Origin: CAIMUX01 sp964473865
Lineage (GTDB): Bacteria > Eisenbacteria > RBG-16-71-46 > CAIMUX01
Assembly (NCBI GenBank): GCA_964473865.1
Contig: CAYYQN010000001.1
Coordinates: 124,001-188,000, forward strand
Direction of reading: 5' to 3'
DNA: 64,000 nt
This document shows, piece after piece, positions 41,648-50,693 of the stretch; position 1 is the first letter of the stretch; every line of letters begins with the position of its first letter. The position numbers and the translations under genes are program-made. Below the pieces are notes generated by a model, which was given only the letters and a program-made list of their open reading frames with translations, was not told the DNA's origin and did not search any database.

Positions 41648-43441
41648 ATGCAACAGATCCACGATTTCGCGTTGGGCATTGGGGGGGAATCGGGCGAGGG
41701 AATCATGCTCGCCGGGGACATCCTCGCTCTGGCCGCCGCCCGGTCCAATGTGCATGTCTCCAGCGTGCGCGTCTTTCCCGCGGAGGTGCGCGGAGGGCCG
41801 AGCCTTCACCGGACGCGCTACGGCACGGATCACGTGTACAACCAGGGGAGTCTCTACGGGATCTTCGTGGCGCTGAGCACCCCCCACTATGAACGACACC
41901 GCAGCTCGATCGCCCCTGACGCCGTAATCGTCATGGATGGCGATCCGGCCACCTTCGATCCGGGGTCCGCCTACCCCGAACTGGCCAATCGCGCGATCTA
42001 CGTTGTCCCGATGGAAAGGATCGCCAAAGACGAAGTCAAGGACCCGCGGACGAAGAACATGGTTGCGGTGGGAGCCTGCGCCGCGCTCTTCAACTTTCCG
42101 AAGGACCAGATCGAACAGAACCTGGCCGAGCGGTACCGCCGCAAGGACGAGAAGATCTACCTGAACAATCTGGGCGGATTCCAGGCCGGGTTCGCCTATG
42201 CGCGCGAACATCTGCAGAAGAAGGACCCCTACACCTTGAAACCAGCCGAGGGCGACGGTCTCCTGCTGCTCTCGGGAAACGAGGCGATCGGCATGGGGGC
42301 ACTGCTCGCGGGTTGTCGCTTCTTCGGCGGCTACCCGATCACGCCCGCCAGCGAGATCATGGAGTTCATGGCCGCGGAACTCCCGAAGGTGGGGGGGTGC
42401 ATGCTGCAAGCCGAGGACGAAATTGCTTCGATCGGAATGGTCCTCGGTGCGTCTTTCGCCGGAGCGCGCGCGATGACGGCGACCTCGGGACCGGGGCTCT
42501 CCCTGATGACCGAACTCCTGGGTCTCTCCGCCATGGCGGAGATTCCGGCGGTCGTGGTCGATGTTCAGCGCGGCGGTCCCTCGACCGGACTGCCCACCAA
42601 GACCGAGCAGGGCGATCTCAATCTGGCCCTGGCGTTGAGCCACGGAGAGATGCCGAAGGTCGTGCTGGCGCCGATCTCCGTGCATGACTGCTTTGACATC
42701 ATGTTCCAGGCGTTCGATATCGCCGAGCGGTTCCAGGTGCCGGTGATCGTCCTGACCGAGCAGGCGCTCGGCCACCGTCGCACCGACCTGCCGAAATCGA
42801 TGCTGCGGGATCTCAAGGAGCTCAGCGTCAAGCGGACCCCGCAGGAATTCGACCCGGCCAGCTACCTTCGCTTCGCCATCACCGAATCGGGGGTTTCCCC
42901 GCGGGCCATCCCGGGCGACAAGGGCGGGGCGCATGTCGTCACTGGTCTCGAACATGGCGAGAGCGGAGCGCCGCGACATGACGAAGAGAACCGAAAGGTG
43001 ATGATGGAGAAGCGTTGGCGGAAGCTCGATGCGATCGCCAAGGAGCACGGGACGCCGTGGAGGTTCGGTCCCGAGGCCGCCGAGATTGGAATCATCGGCT
43101 GGGGCGCCACCGCCGGCGCGGTACGGGAAGCGGTGGAAGTGGCCAACAGCAAGGGAATCTCAGTGGCGGCAATCTACCCGAAGATCCTCGTCCCGAATCC
43201 GGACGAGGCGATCCGCCCGTTTATCCAGAAGCACCGGGTGCTCGTCGTGATCGAGGAGAACCAGACCGGGCAGTATGCGAACTACCTCCAGTCCATCTAC
43301 GGCGCGGAGCTGGGCTTCAAGCCGGAGCGGATCAACAAGTACGACGGGGCGCCGTTCCGGCCGGATGACGTGCTGTCGGCGTTGCGCGAGATCGCGGCCC
43401 GCCACGGAGTCAACGCCGCGGCCACGGCGGCGAAGCGCTGA
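41648..43441 (+). CDS. korA: 2-oxoacid:ferredoxin oxidoreductase, fused gamma-alpha subunit (KorA)
   Basis: A 597-residue protein from the ATG at 41648 (CAGGAGGG upstream). The N-terminal gamma domain (1-190, GIGGESGEGIMLAGDIL) is fused to the alpha domain, with SGNEAIGMGALLAGCRFFGGYPITPASEIMEF (in parts: SGNEAIGMGALLAG, then FFGGYPITPASEIMEF) and RGGPSTGLPTKTEQGDL. With the beta subunit it oxidatively decarboxylates 2-oxoglutarate (or a related 2-oxoacid) to the acyl-CoA and reduces ferredoxin, as in an alternative TCA cycle or the reverse reaction. No ferredoxin domain is present, which fits a two-subunit Kor. It is followed by korB after 17 bases. Confidence 0.95.
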   Translation: MQQIHDFALGIGGESGEGIMLAGDILALAAARSNVHVSSVRVFPAEVRGGPSLHRTRYGTDHVYNQGSLYGIFVALSTPHYERHRSSIAPDAVIVMDGDPATFDPGSAYPELANRAIYVVPMERIAKDEVKDPRTKNMVAVGACAALFNFPKDQIEQNLAERYRRKDEKIYLNNLGGFQAGFAYAREHLQKKDPYTLKPAEGDGLLLLSGNEAIGMGALLAGCRFFGGYPITPASEIMEFMAAELPKVGGCMLQAEDEIASIGMVLGASFAGARAMTATSGPGLSLMTELLGLSAMAEIPAVVVDVQRGGPSTGLPTKTEQGDLNLALALSHGEMPKVVLAPISVHDCFDIMFQAFDIAERFQVPVIVLTEQALGHRRTDLPKSMLRDLKELSVKRTPQEFDPASYLRFAITESGVSPRAIPGDKGGAHVVTGLEHGESGAPRHDEENRKVMMEKRWRKLDAIAKEHGTPWRFGPEAAEIGIIGWGATAGAVREAVEVANSKGISVAAIYPKILVPNPDEAIRPFIQKHRVLVVIEENQTGQYANYLQSIYGAELGFKPERINKYDGAPFRPDDVLSALREIAARHGVNAAATAAKR

Positions 43442-43458
43442 GTCGGGAGGAAAGGCAG

Positions 43459-44391
43459 ATGAGCGACAATAATCCACAGGCGACGCCCGCTCCGGGACCC
43501 GCCTTTGGGGACGAAGGGGTTGGAGCGGAAGGACGCGGTTGTGAAGTACAGCTGAAGCCTGCAGACTACAAGAGCGGACGACGCCCGGTGTGGTGCGCCG
43601 GTTGCGGGGACTACGGCGTCCTCAACTCCCTCTTCAATGCCCTGGCCGAGCTGCAGGTCGATCCCGACCATCTGGCGGTCATATCGGGCATCGGGTGTTC
43701 CAGCCGCTTGCCGGGATACATGAACGCCTATGGCTTCCACGGCGCACACGGTCGCGCGGTTCCCGTGGCCTCCGGGGTGAAGGTGGCCAATCCGGCGCTC
43801 ACCGTGCTCACCGTGGGCGGAGACGGCGACGGTTTCTCCATCGGCGGGGGGCACGTCTCACACGCCTGCCGGCGCAATATCGACATCACCTATGTCGTCA
43901 TGGACAACGAGATCTACGGCCTGACCAAGGGGCAGATTTCCCCGACTTCGCCGGTCGGCGCGCGGGCAAAGAGCAACCCTTACGGCACAGTGGAGCACCC
44001 CGTCAACCCGTTGCTGCTCGTCCTGGCCTACGGGGCGACCTACGTGGCGCGCGGTTATGCCTCCCAGCCAAAACAACTGGTGCACCTGGTGGCCGAGGGA
44101 TTGCGGCACAAGGGGCTCGCGTTCATTCACGTGCTCAGCCCCTGCGTGACATTCAACAAGGCGGCGGGGTACGACTTCTTCAAGGAGCGCGTGCAAGACC
44201 TTCCGGCCGACCACCAGACCTCGGACCTGATGGCGGCGATGCGCTTGGCCGCCGATGAGAGCCGCTTCTACACCGGGCTGTTCTTCAAGGCGGATCGGCC
44301 GGAGTACACCGAAGGCCTGCGGCGGAGCGGGCGCAAGCTCGAGGCCCCCCCGCCGGTGGACATCGAGGCCCTGATCCATCAGTATAGCTAG
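43459..44391 (+). CDS. korB: 2-oxoacid:ferredoxin oxidoreductase, beta subunit (KorB)
   Basis: A 310-residue TPP-binding subunit. CAGCGDYGVL (about residues 51-60) and the Cys at GIGCSSRLPGY, with a further Cys in LSPCVTFNKA, provide the [4Fe-4S] ligands. The TPP/Mg motif is GGDGDGFSIGGGH, with DNEIYGLTKGQ downstream. AGGAAAGG lies before the ATG. The first ~35 residues are Pro/Gly-rich and longer than usual. It transfers electrons from TPP chemistry to ferredoxin. Confidence 0.95.
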   Translation: MSDNNPQATPAPGPAFGDEGVGAEGRGCEVQLKPADYKSGRRPVWCAGCGDYGVLNSLFNALAELQVDPDHLAVISGIGCSSRLPGYMNAYGFHGAHGRAVPVASGVKVANPALTVLTVGGDGDGFSIGGGHVSHACRRNIDITYVVMDNEIYGLTKGQISPTSPVGARAKSNPYGTVEHPVNPLLLVLAYGATYVARGYASQPKQLVHLVAEGLRHKGLAFIHVLSPCVTFNKAAGYDFFKERVQDLPADHQTSDLMAAMRLAADESRFYTGLFFKADRPEYTEGLRRSGRKLEAPPPVDIEALIHQYS

Positions 44392-44434
44392 CGCGACCAC
44401 TGGCGGGCATGGCGGGGGTGCGGAGGGAGCAGGG

Positions 44435-44947
44435 ATGAACCTGGCGCGGCTGCTCAAGCCGGAGCTGATCCTGCTTGAGCTACAGACCCGGGATCTCCCC
44501 GAGGAAGAACGCGAAGAGATCCCGGCCCAGCAGTACCTCTGGGACATCAAGGGTCGGGTCCTGGCGGAGTTGGTGGATCTGGTCGACCGTTCCGGGCGCG
44601 TGAGCAACCGGAACAAGCTCCTGCAGGATCTGCTCAACCGCGAACGCAAGGCCACGACTGGTCTCTCCTGCGGGGTGGCGATCCCGCACGTCCGGACCAT
44701 CTACGCCAAGGAGCTGCTGATCGGGTTCGCCCGCTCGACTCCGGGTGTGGGGTTCGATTGCCTCGACTCCGGTCCGGCCCACCTGTTCTTCGTGATGGTG
44801 GCACCGCCGTACGACGACACCGCGTACCTCAAGTTCTACCGGCAGATGGCGGAGGCGTTTTCGGTGCGGGACTACCGTCAGGAGTTCATGGCCGCGCAAT
44901 CCGAAGGTGAGATCCTGAGGTTGGTCAAGATGATGGGGCAGGGATAG
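44435..44947 (+). CDS. PTS EIIA-type (PtsN/FruA-like) regulatory domain protein
   Basis: A 170-residue protein with the EIIA family-2 motif GVAIPHVRT, active His85, and the VMVAPPYDDTAYLKFYRQMA block that corresponds to the usual LLAIPPGDDHLKLLARLA. In this family the His is phosphorylated by HPr or NPr. The N-terminal ~45 residues (LLELQTRDLPEEEREEIPA) differ from the usual start of PtsN. No PTS transporter or HPr is nearby. It follows korB by 43 bases, so it is likely in the same operon and may link carbon or nitrogen status to 2-oxoacid oxidation. That link is inference. Confidence 0.85.
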   Translation: MNLARLLKPELILLELQTRDLPEEEREEIPAQQYLWDIKGRVLAELVDLVDRSGRVSNRNKLLQDLLNRERKATTGLSCGVAIPHVRTIYAKELLIGFARSTPGVGFDCLDSGPAHLFFVMVAPPYDDTAYLKFYRQMAEAFSVRDYRQEFMAAQSEGEILRLVKMMGQG

Positions 44948-45351
44948 CTGCTCGATCCGGGCGCGGCGCCGCGCGCCGCGCACCACCTGCTGCTCGCCGA
45001 GAAAACCCCGGGCTTGTTACCGGAATCCGGACAACCCAGCGGGTGCCGGTCCGGACCTTGCGGCGTGAATGCCGGCGCCTGTGGCGCCGACTCCGCCGGG
45101 GGGCTGGGATACCATGGAAGCACGATCGGGGAATCAGTTACCCGATGCATGCCTCTCTGCGTCCCTGACGCGCAACCGGCAGTCGCCGGCGTCACGGACA
45201 CCGCCTGGGACAACCCGGCTTCCAATCCAATGCGGAATCATTGGTTACCGTCATGTCCACGCGGGACAATCTCGCCCCGGCGGACAGGGATACCCGATGG
45301 GACCGACACGGCTGCGGCACAGGAAAAAGCACCTTGGGAGGGCCACCGCCG
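44948..45351. other. Intergenic region before the AAA+ regulator
   Basis: About 400 bases. A GC-only palindrome, GCGCGGCGCCGCGC at 44960-44973, follows the EIIA stop and could form a hairpin, but no U-run follows. No sigma-54 type -24/-12 element was recognised. Start codons upstream of 45352 exist in the next gene's frame, so part of this stretch may be coding. Confidence 0.35.
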
Positions 45352-48072
45352 ATGGACACAGCAGACGCAGCCGGCCGGAGTCGTCCACCGTTTGGGTATC
45401 CGAGCATTCCCCTCGACCGGACCGGCCGGACCACCCTCGCTGACGGAATTCCCGGTTCGCGTTCGGGACCACGCCGGGGAGTTACGCCCGGCGAAGGCAA
45501 CGCCAGCGCCGTGACCATGGCGGGCTATCTGCCGATGGCGCCTCCCCAGCACGCTCATGAGACTCTCGAGCCGATCGTGGCCGGCCGTTCCGGGGGCGTC
45601 GAGATGTCCAAGGCCCAGCGAGTCGAGCTCCTGACTGTGTTCCTGCGGCACTGCTCCGTGCTGGGCCACCCGGACTGCTACGCCAGGTGGGGACCGGAAC
45701 TCGAGGCCTTGTCCGTCACACTGCTCGACTCCGCACCGGAGGAGGCGGTGCGCGGCCTACGGGTGGTCATGAGCTGGAAGAACCGGGTCGGCGACTACGA
45801 GCGGACCCAGGAACTGGCCGGGCAAGTCCCGGCTCGGGTCCTGACTCAATGCAGCACCGAGACGCAAGCCGATCTGGCGCTGGTCCGCAGCGACGCCGCG
45901 AGTCGTCTGGGTGATCTCGAAGTCGCCGAGGCTCTCGGAGCAGAGGCCGTGGACGCGGCGGATCGCAGCGGCGAAGCCCGACTGCGCGGTCACGCGCGCA
46001 TCTGTCTGGCAACCACCCTCAAGCAGAGGGGTCGATTCCAGGAGGCGCTGAGTCTGTACACCCAAGCAGAAGCCCTCCATCAGCTGTCCGGAGACCTGAC
46101 CAGCATGGCCCGAGGTCAGCTCAACCGTGGCCTGCTCCTGAACCGACTGGGCCGGGTGCGCGAGGCCGCCACCGTTCTCGACGGCGCGTACCGCCGGGCC
46201 TGCGAGATCCCGCACTCGCAGTTGATCCTTCGCACGAGACTGGGGATGGGGCTGGTCGCAGTCCGCCGCGGCGAGCTGGACAGTGCCCGCCGCCACTTGG
46301 TTACAGGATGGCTGGAGGCCCGGCGTCTGCACATGCCGCGCGAGCGAGCGCTGGCCCTGGAGTTCCTCGGCGAGGCTCTGATCCTGGCCGGGAGGGTCGA
46401 CCTGGCGCGGCGGGTTCTGACCCTATGCCGGCGCACCGGAGCAAGACTGGTGCGGGAAGGCGACCTGACCGTGGAGTGCGGAATCCGGGAGACCATGCTC
46501 GCCCTGGCTACCGGGGATTCCCGCGCGGCCTGCGTTGCGGCGGAGGCCGCGCGCGCCGGCGCCGGCAGACTCGGGCTCCCCTGGGAGGAGGCACAGGCGC
46601 TCCGGCTGGAGGCGATCGCCCTGTACCGGATCGGCCGGCGGTCGGCGGCGCGCACGGCCCTGTCGGCGGCCAGGGGCAAGCTGCGATCGATGAATGAGCA
46701 GCTGGAGATCCGGCTGGTGGATCAGTGGCAGGAATTCCTTCGCCACGGCGATCGGCATCGTGAACCGCCTGTTCACCCGGCCCAGTCAGCGCTCTCCATG
46801 GGCGTACTCGCGTCTCGCTCCGAGGAAACGATTTTCGGCGCGCCGCAGACTCGGGCGATTGAGCCGGGCGGCTGGAGGCAGTCGTCCGTTGTTCCGCAAT
46901 CGAACCGGCGCGGGGACCGGACTCGAGCCCGTCCGGCCCACGCCCTGCACGAGATCTGGCGGCAACTCGGGCTGATCACCAGATCGGATCGGCTCGCGGC
47001 GGTGCTGCGGGCGGCTGAGATGCTGGCGGTCTCGGATGGGATCGTTCTGGTGCAGGGAGAGACCGGAACCGGCAAGGAGCTCGTCGCCCGCGGCGTCCAC
47101 ATCCTGAGTGGGCGCCAAGGCCCGCTCGTCCCGGTGAACACCGGGGCGCTTCCCACCGACCTCATCGAAGCAGAGCTTTTCGGGGTGGCGAAAGGAGCGT
47201 ACACCAGCGCGGGGCAGTCGCGCGCCGGGCTCGCGATCGCCGCGCAAGGCGGGACTCTGTTCCTCGACGAAATCGGAGAGGTCGATCACCGGGCACAGAT
47301 CGCGCTGCTGCGATTCCTTGACTCCGGAGAGGTGCGGCCGGTCGGATCCACCCGCATCCTGCACGCCCGGACCGGCATCGTGGCCGCTACGAATCGCCCC
47401 CTGAAGGAGCTTGTGGGCGCGAATCGGTTCCGCGCCGATCTCTACTATCGGCTGGCTCAGGGCGTGCTGGAGCTGCCCCCGTTGCGGGAGCGGCCGGAGG
47501 ATCTGCGCGATCTGGTGGAGTCACTCTGGGTCCGCCAGACAGGCCGCAGGGATCTTCCGGAAGGGCTGCTCGAGGAGGAAGCGCTCGGCATCATGCGCCG
47601 GTACGACTGGCCTGGAAACATCCGCGAACTCGATCACTACCTTCGCCGAGTGCGGCTCGCGCATGCGGGCGAGGCGAAGGTCTCCACGCAGTTGCTGGAG
47701 AGGCACCTGCGCACGGGCGCGGAGGTTCTCGTGTCACGTCCATCGTCCAAGCGTGCCCGGCGCACTCGCGGTTCCACGGCCGCGAGCTACGGGGCTCGCG
47801 CGTTGCCCGATACCGCCCAGATCGAGCAGGCGCTGCGTGCCGCCAACGGAAATCGTTCTCGCGCCGCGCGCAATCTGGGAATCCACCGAGGCGTCCTCTA
47901 CCGACTGCTGGGACAGATGGCCCGCACGCGACCGGAGGCAGCCGACCGCAGCGAGCCAGCGGGCGGCCGGGGGCAGGCGGGCCGCAGTATGCCCGAAGGC
48001 CCCCGTCCGCCGGGAGAGATCCGGGGGGCGGGGGACGACAATCTCACGGGGCAAACCGGGTTTGTCTCTTGA
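45352..48072 (+). CDS. TPR-containing AAA+ transcription regulator with variant GAYTSA loop
   Basis: Predicted 906 residues from the ATG at 45352 (GGGAGGG nine bases upstream); ATGs at 45253, 45518 and 45603 are alternatives, and the region before ~45600 looks low-complexity. Residues ~100-500 are TPR-like helical repeats. The AAA+ domain has Walker A GETGTGKE, Walker B GTLFLDEIGE and RADLYYRLAQGVLELPPLRER. The sigma-54 contact loop is GAYTSA instead of GAFTGA, so sigma-54 contact may be weak or lost. The C-terminal Fis-type helix-turn-helix (IEQALRAANGNRSRAARNLGIHRGVLYRLL, shown as NRSRAARNLGIHRGVLYRL) is intact. The signal sensed through the TPRs is unknown. Confidence 0.85.
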   Translation: MDTADAAGRSRPPFGYPSIPLDRTGRTTLADGIPGSRSGPRRGVTPGEGNASAVTMAGYLPMAPPQHAHETLEPIVAGRSGGVEMSKAQRVELLTVFLRHCSVLGHPDCYARWGPELEALSVTLLDSAPEEAVRGLRVVMSWKNRVGDYERTQELAGQVPARVLTQCSTETQADLALVRSDAASRLGDLEVAEALGAEAVDAADRSGEARLRGHARICLATTLKQRGRFQEALSLYTQAEALHQLSGDLTSMARGQLNRGLLLNRLGRVREAATVLDGAYRRACEIPHSQLILRTRLGMGLVAVRRGELDSARRHLVTGWLEARRLHMPRERALALEFLGEALILAGRVDLARRVLTLCRRTGARLVREGDLTVECGIRETMLALATGDSRAACVAAEAARAGAGRLGLPWEEAQALRLEAIALYRIGRRSAARTALSAARGKLRSMNEQLEIRLVDQWQEFLRHGDRHREPPVHPAQSALSMGVLASRSEETIFGAPQTRAIEPGGWRQSSVVPQSNRRGDRTRARPAHALHEIWRQLGLITRSDRLAAVLRAAEMLAVSDGIVLVQGETGTGKELVARGVHILSGRQGPLVPVNTGALPTDLIEAELFGVAKGAYTSAGQSRAGLAIAAQGGTLFLDEIGEVDHRAQIALLRFLDSGEVRPVGSTRILHARTGIVAATNRPLKELVGANRFRADLYYRLAQGVLELPPLRERPEDLRDLVESLWVRQTGRRDLPEGLLEEEALGIMRRYDWPGNIRELDHYLRRVRLAHAGEAKVSTQLLERHLRTGAEVLVSRPSSKRARRTRGSTAASYGARALPDTAQIEQALRAANGNRSRAARNLGIHRGVLYRLLGQMARTRPEAADRSEPAGGRGQAGRSMPEGPRPPGEIRGAGDDNLTGQTGFVS

Positions 48073-48084
48073 AGTCCAGCCCGC

Positions 48085-49680
48085 TCATTCGACACCCCCT
48101 TGCTGAAACCAGCGGAGGCGGCGGGCATCGCGGTAAATCCAGAGCCAGGTGCCGGGTGTGGGAATTGCCGCCCGGGCGGTGCCGGAATCCGCGCCGGGGC
48201 ACCCCGTCTCCACTGGACCGCAATCGATCCGTACATACCAGTAGTGGCGGACCACCTCGCGCCGCCACCAGCCGCCCGAGACGATGAAAGGTCCGACCGC
48301 CTCAACAACGGGCCCCTGGCCCCGCAGGATCATCCCCTGGGGATGGCCGCCGCGCGATGACGCACACGCCGGACAGAGCGCGATCGGTCGTGGTGACAGC
48401 AGCAACCGGCGCAGAACCGGCGCCAAGCGTACGATCCGTGGTTGCGCGGGCACCAACTTCGCCATCGGATCCAGTGCGACCTTCGCCTCCGGCAGATGAG
48501 CCTCGATCAGACGCACGGCGCAGACCGATCCGTCGCCAAACTCCGCACGTACACGCGCCAGGGCACGGTTGGCCGCCTCGAGGTCCCGGCAACGCTGCTT
48601 CGGAAAGAGCGTCATCTGCTCGGGCACGTTTCCGACGAATTCCGCTCTGATCCGCACGTCCACCACGCCAGATGGAAATTCGATCGATTCCAGACGCAGC
48701 CGCAACAGGTCGCGAAGCAGATCAAGATCGCATGTGGGGATCGCCGGGCGCAGCGTCTCGAGCCGGCGTCGTGAGCCATTCGCCATGCCCCCATGGGCGG
48801 GGGCGGGACGATCGAACGTGATCTCGATTGTCAGGCCGCAGAGAGCACGATCCCGCGTCCGCAACCTCCGCAACAGCGCGTCGAGATCTTCTTCGATGGC
48901 ATGAAGAAGCCGTGCGGTATCTGTCTCCGGATGGTCCAGGACGATCGTCCGCTCATGCGGTTCTTCCGGAATCTCGGGTGCGAGCGGCGCCCACGTTTCC
49001 CCGTGGGCCATGCGGTGCAGGGCAAATGCAGCTTCCCCAAAGCGGCGCCGGATGCCCGAAGGTGGAAGGTCGAGGAAGCCTCCCAGCTCGAAGATGCCGA
49101 GCCGGGCCAGCGTGTCGCGGAAGTCGGCGTCACAGGCGATCCGGTCCATGGAAATGCGGCGTACCGCCACCCGTTCCTCTTCCCGATCGTTGAAAACCGC
49201 GGTCTTCAGGCCGGAGCGCGCCGTCGCATAGCATCCGAAACGTGAGAAACCGACCGCTATGCGCCCGTCGTACTCCATCTGCCGCAAATCGGCGCGAATC
49301 AGCTCGGCCCAACTGGAAAACTGCGGATGCAGTAGTTCCAAACCCTCCGCGCCCAGCCAGAAGGTGCCCGGTTCGTCATGTGCGCATTCCACTTCGGGAG
49401 AGAAGAAGCGCAGCCGCTCGGAAAGCGCCTTCACCTCCGCCTGGATCTCCGCCGGCGCGATCACCGCCGCACGCAGGTCCCGCACGAGCGACAACGCCCC
49501 CGCGTAGCGCATTCCCGGAAGGATGCGTCCGGCTCGGGCTCGCTCGTTCACCCAGAGCAGCATACCTTGCGGGCGATCCTCGTCCACCACCGCAGCGGCC
49601 TGATCACGCCACTCCGGACGCCGCTTCAGCAGGATCTGAAGCGGGAAGGCCGGCAGATCAACACAGGCCATCCGGACCAC
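48085..49680 (-). CDS. imuB: ImuB, Y-family polymerase-like mutagenesis protein
   Basis: A 531-residue protein. The N-terminus, MACVDLPAFPLQILL, aligns with the Y-family palm, and blocks such as GIFELGGFLDLPPSGIRRRFG match the DinB/ImuB helix-hairpin-helix region. Catalytic acidic residues beyond the first Asp are not evident, as in known ImuB, which is inactive and bridges the beta clamp to DnaE2. A possible clamp-binding element is MTLFPKQR (about residue 365-372). Its ATG lies 23 bases inside the imuA end. No dnaE2 gene is in the window; the partner may be elsewhere. Confidence 0.9.
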   Translation of the reverse strand: MVRMACVDLPAFPLQILLKRRPEWRDQAAAVVDEDRPQGMLLWVNERARAGRILPGMRYAGALSLVRDLRAAVIAPAEIQAEVKALSERLRFFSPEVECAHDEPGTFWLGAEGLELLHPQFSSWAELIRADLRQMEYDGRIAVGFSRFGCYATARSGLKTAVFNDREEERVAVRRISMDRIACDADFRDTLARLGIFELGGFLDLPPSGIRRRFGEAAFALHRMAHGETWAPLAPEIPEEPHERTIVLDHPETDTARLLHAIEEDLDALLRRLRTRDRALCGLTIEITFDRPAPAHGGMANGSRRRLETLRPAIPTCDLDLLRDLLRLRLESIEFPSGVVDVRIRAEFVGNVPEQMTLFPKQRCRDLEAANRALARVRAEFGDGSVCAVRLIEAHLPEAKVALDPMAKLVPAQPRIVRLAPVLRRLLLSPRPIALCPACASSRGGHPQGMILRGQGPVVEAVGPFIVSGGWWRREVVRHYWYVRIDCGPVETGCPGADSGTARAAIPTPGTWLWIYRDARRLRWFQQGGVE

Positions 49681-50425
49681 GTAGCTCCTCCTTATGGCTC
49701 CAACCCGTTCCCTGGCGTTTATCCTTCAGGGTCTGGAGTTCAAAGACAAACCGGTCGAATCCTGTCTTGTACACCATTCCTTTCGCACGGATCATGGCCA
49801 TGGAAGCAATCGGTGGAGTTTCCTCGGGTTTCTGTGCAAGCAGCAGGAGCGCCGACTCATGTCGGCGACAGAGAGCGGCGAGGCGCACCTGGATTACTGG
49901 GGGCAAGGGGGCATAGCGTGCAACCGCGGCCGCAGGTCGGGCTGGTGCAAAACCACGGTTCCCCGCAAGCTCTTGACTGAAATCGCAGACCACCAGGGCG
50001 AAGGCGCCTGAACGCAACAGGCACTCCGCCGCCCGCGCGGCCGCCAGGGCACCATGAACCCGCAGCACCGGAAGGGCCGCAAGATCCACACCCCAATCGT
50101 GAAGATCCGGCGCATAGAAGAGGGAGTCGCCCGCCGAAATCCAGGCCGCGGGCTCGCCGCGCTCCTGCGCCTCTCGGATCAAACGCGCGGCCGCGGTGAG
50201 GCCGGCTGCCGGCTCACGGTCTGAAATCTCCGTGATGCCACCGGCCAGCGACTCCAGGTTCCAGCGGCGGGGGGCCCGCTCCGCTGTTCTCTCGGGCAGC
50301 CCCACGAGGCGCGGCCGTCGCTCTGCTCCGGACGTGTCTCCACCCGGCGCCTTTCCTCCCGGCGTTTTTTTCCCAGACGGATCTCCAGGAACGACGGCGA
50401 AGGGGATCTGCAGGAGGGCGCGCAT
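49658..50425 (-). CDS. imuA: ImuA, RecA-like SOS mutagenesis accessory
   Basis: A 255-residue RecA/SulA-like protein. It contains LESLAGGITEISDREPAAGLTAAARLI (Walker A region degenerate) and a core with AWISAGDSLFYAPDL, GAFALVVCDFSQEL and LPPVIQVRLAALCRRHESALLLLAQKP (two parts). These match the ImuA family, which lacks a functional P-loop. Its start has a long Arg/Pro-rich leader (about 1-55). It overlaps imuB by 23 bases. A LexA-type box 110 bases upstream suggests SOS control. Confidence 0.85.
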   Translation of the reverse strand: MRALLQIPFAVVPGDPSGKKTPGGKAPGGDTSGAERRPRLVGLPERTAERAPRRWNLESLAGGITEISDREPAAGLTAAARLIREAQERGEPAAWISAGDSLFYAPDLHDWGVDLAALPVLRVHGALAAARAAECLLRSGAFALVVCDFSQELAGNRGFAPARPAAAVARYAPLPPVIQVRLAALCRRHESALLLLAQKPEETPPIASMAMIRAKGMVYKTGFDRFVFELQTLKDKRQGTGWSHKEELRGPDGLC

Positions 50426-50535
50426 CCTTTGAGCCTTTCCGCGCCGGGAGACCCGGCCGTCCGGACCGGTTTTCCGACGGTTGCCTCTTCAAACCGTGAG
50501 GCTCCAGGGCTCCCCTCCTGCCGAAGACAGAGTGC

Positions 50536-50549
50536 CATACATTTGTTCG
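50536..50549 (-). promoter_or_regulatory. Candidate LexA (SOS) box upstream of imuA
   Basis: Minus strand CGAACAAATGTATG matches the CGAACRNRYGTTYG consensus at 13 of 14 positions (one A for T). It lies just downstream of a perfect -35 hexamer TTGACA (50558-50553, minus strand), so LexA bound here would block the promoter. This is the Gram-positive/alpha-type consensus; this phylum's own LexA site is not known. Confidence 0.55.
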
Positions 50550-50693
50550 CAATGTCAAGAGCAGTTTTCCTGAGGGCCGGATACCGGGAGAGGGATGCCA
50601 GGAGAGGGGGAAGAAAGGCCGGAGGATCGAGAGGGGTCTCACGATCAACTTGGCGAGCAAAGACCGCGTGCGAAGACTGCGGGCGCGGGCGCT

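Noticed and set aside
44960..44973. GC palindrome after the EIIA gene as a terminator
   Set aside because: Short, built only of G and C, with no U-run; in this composition it may be chance.
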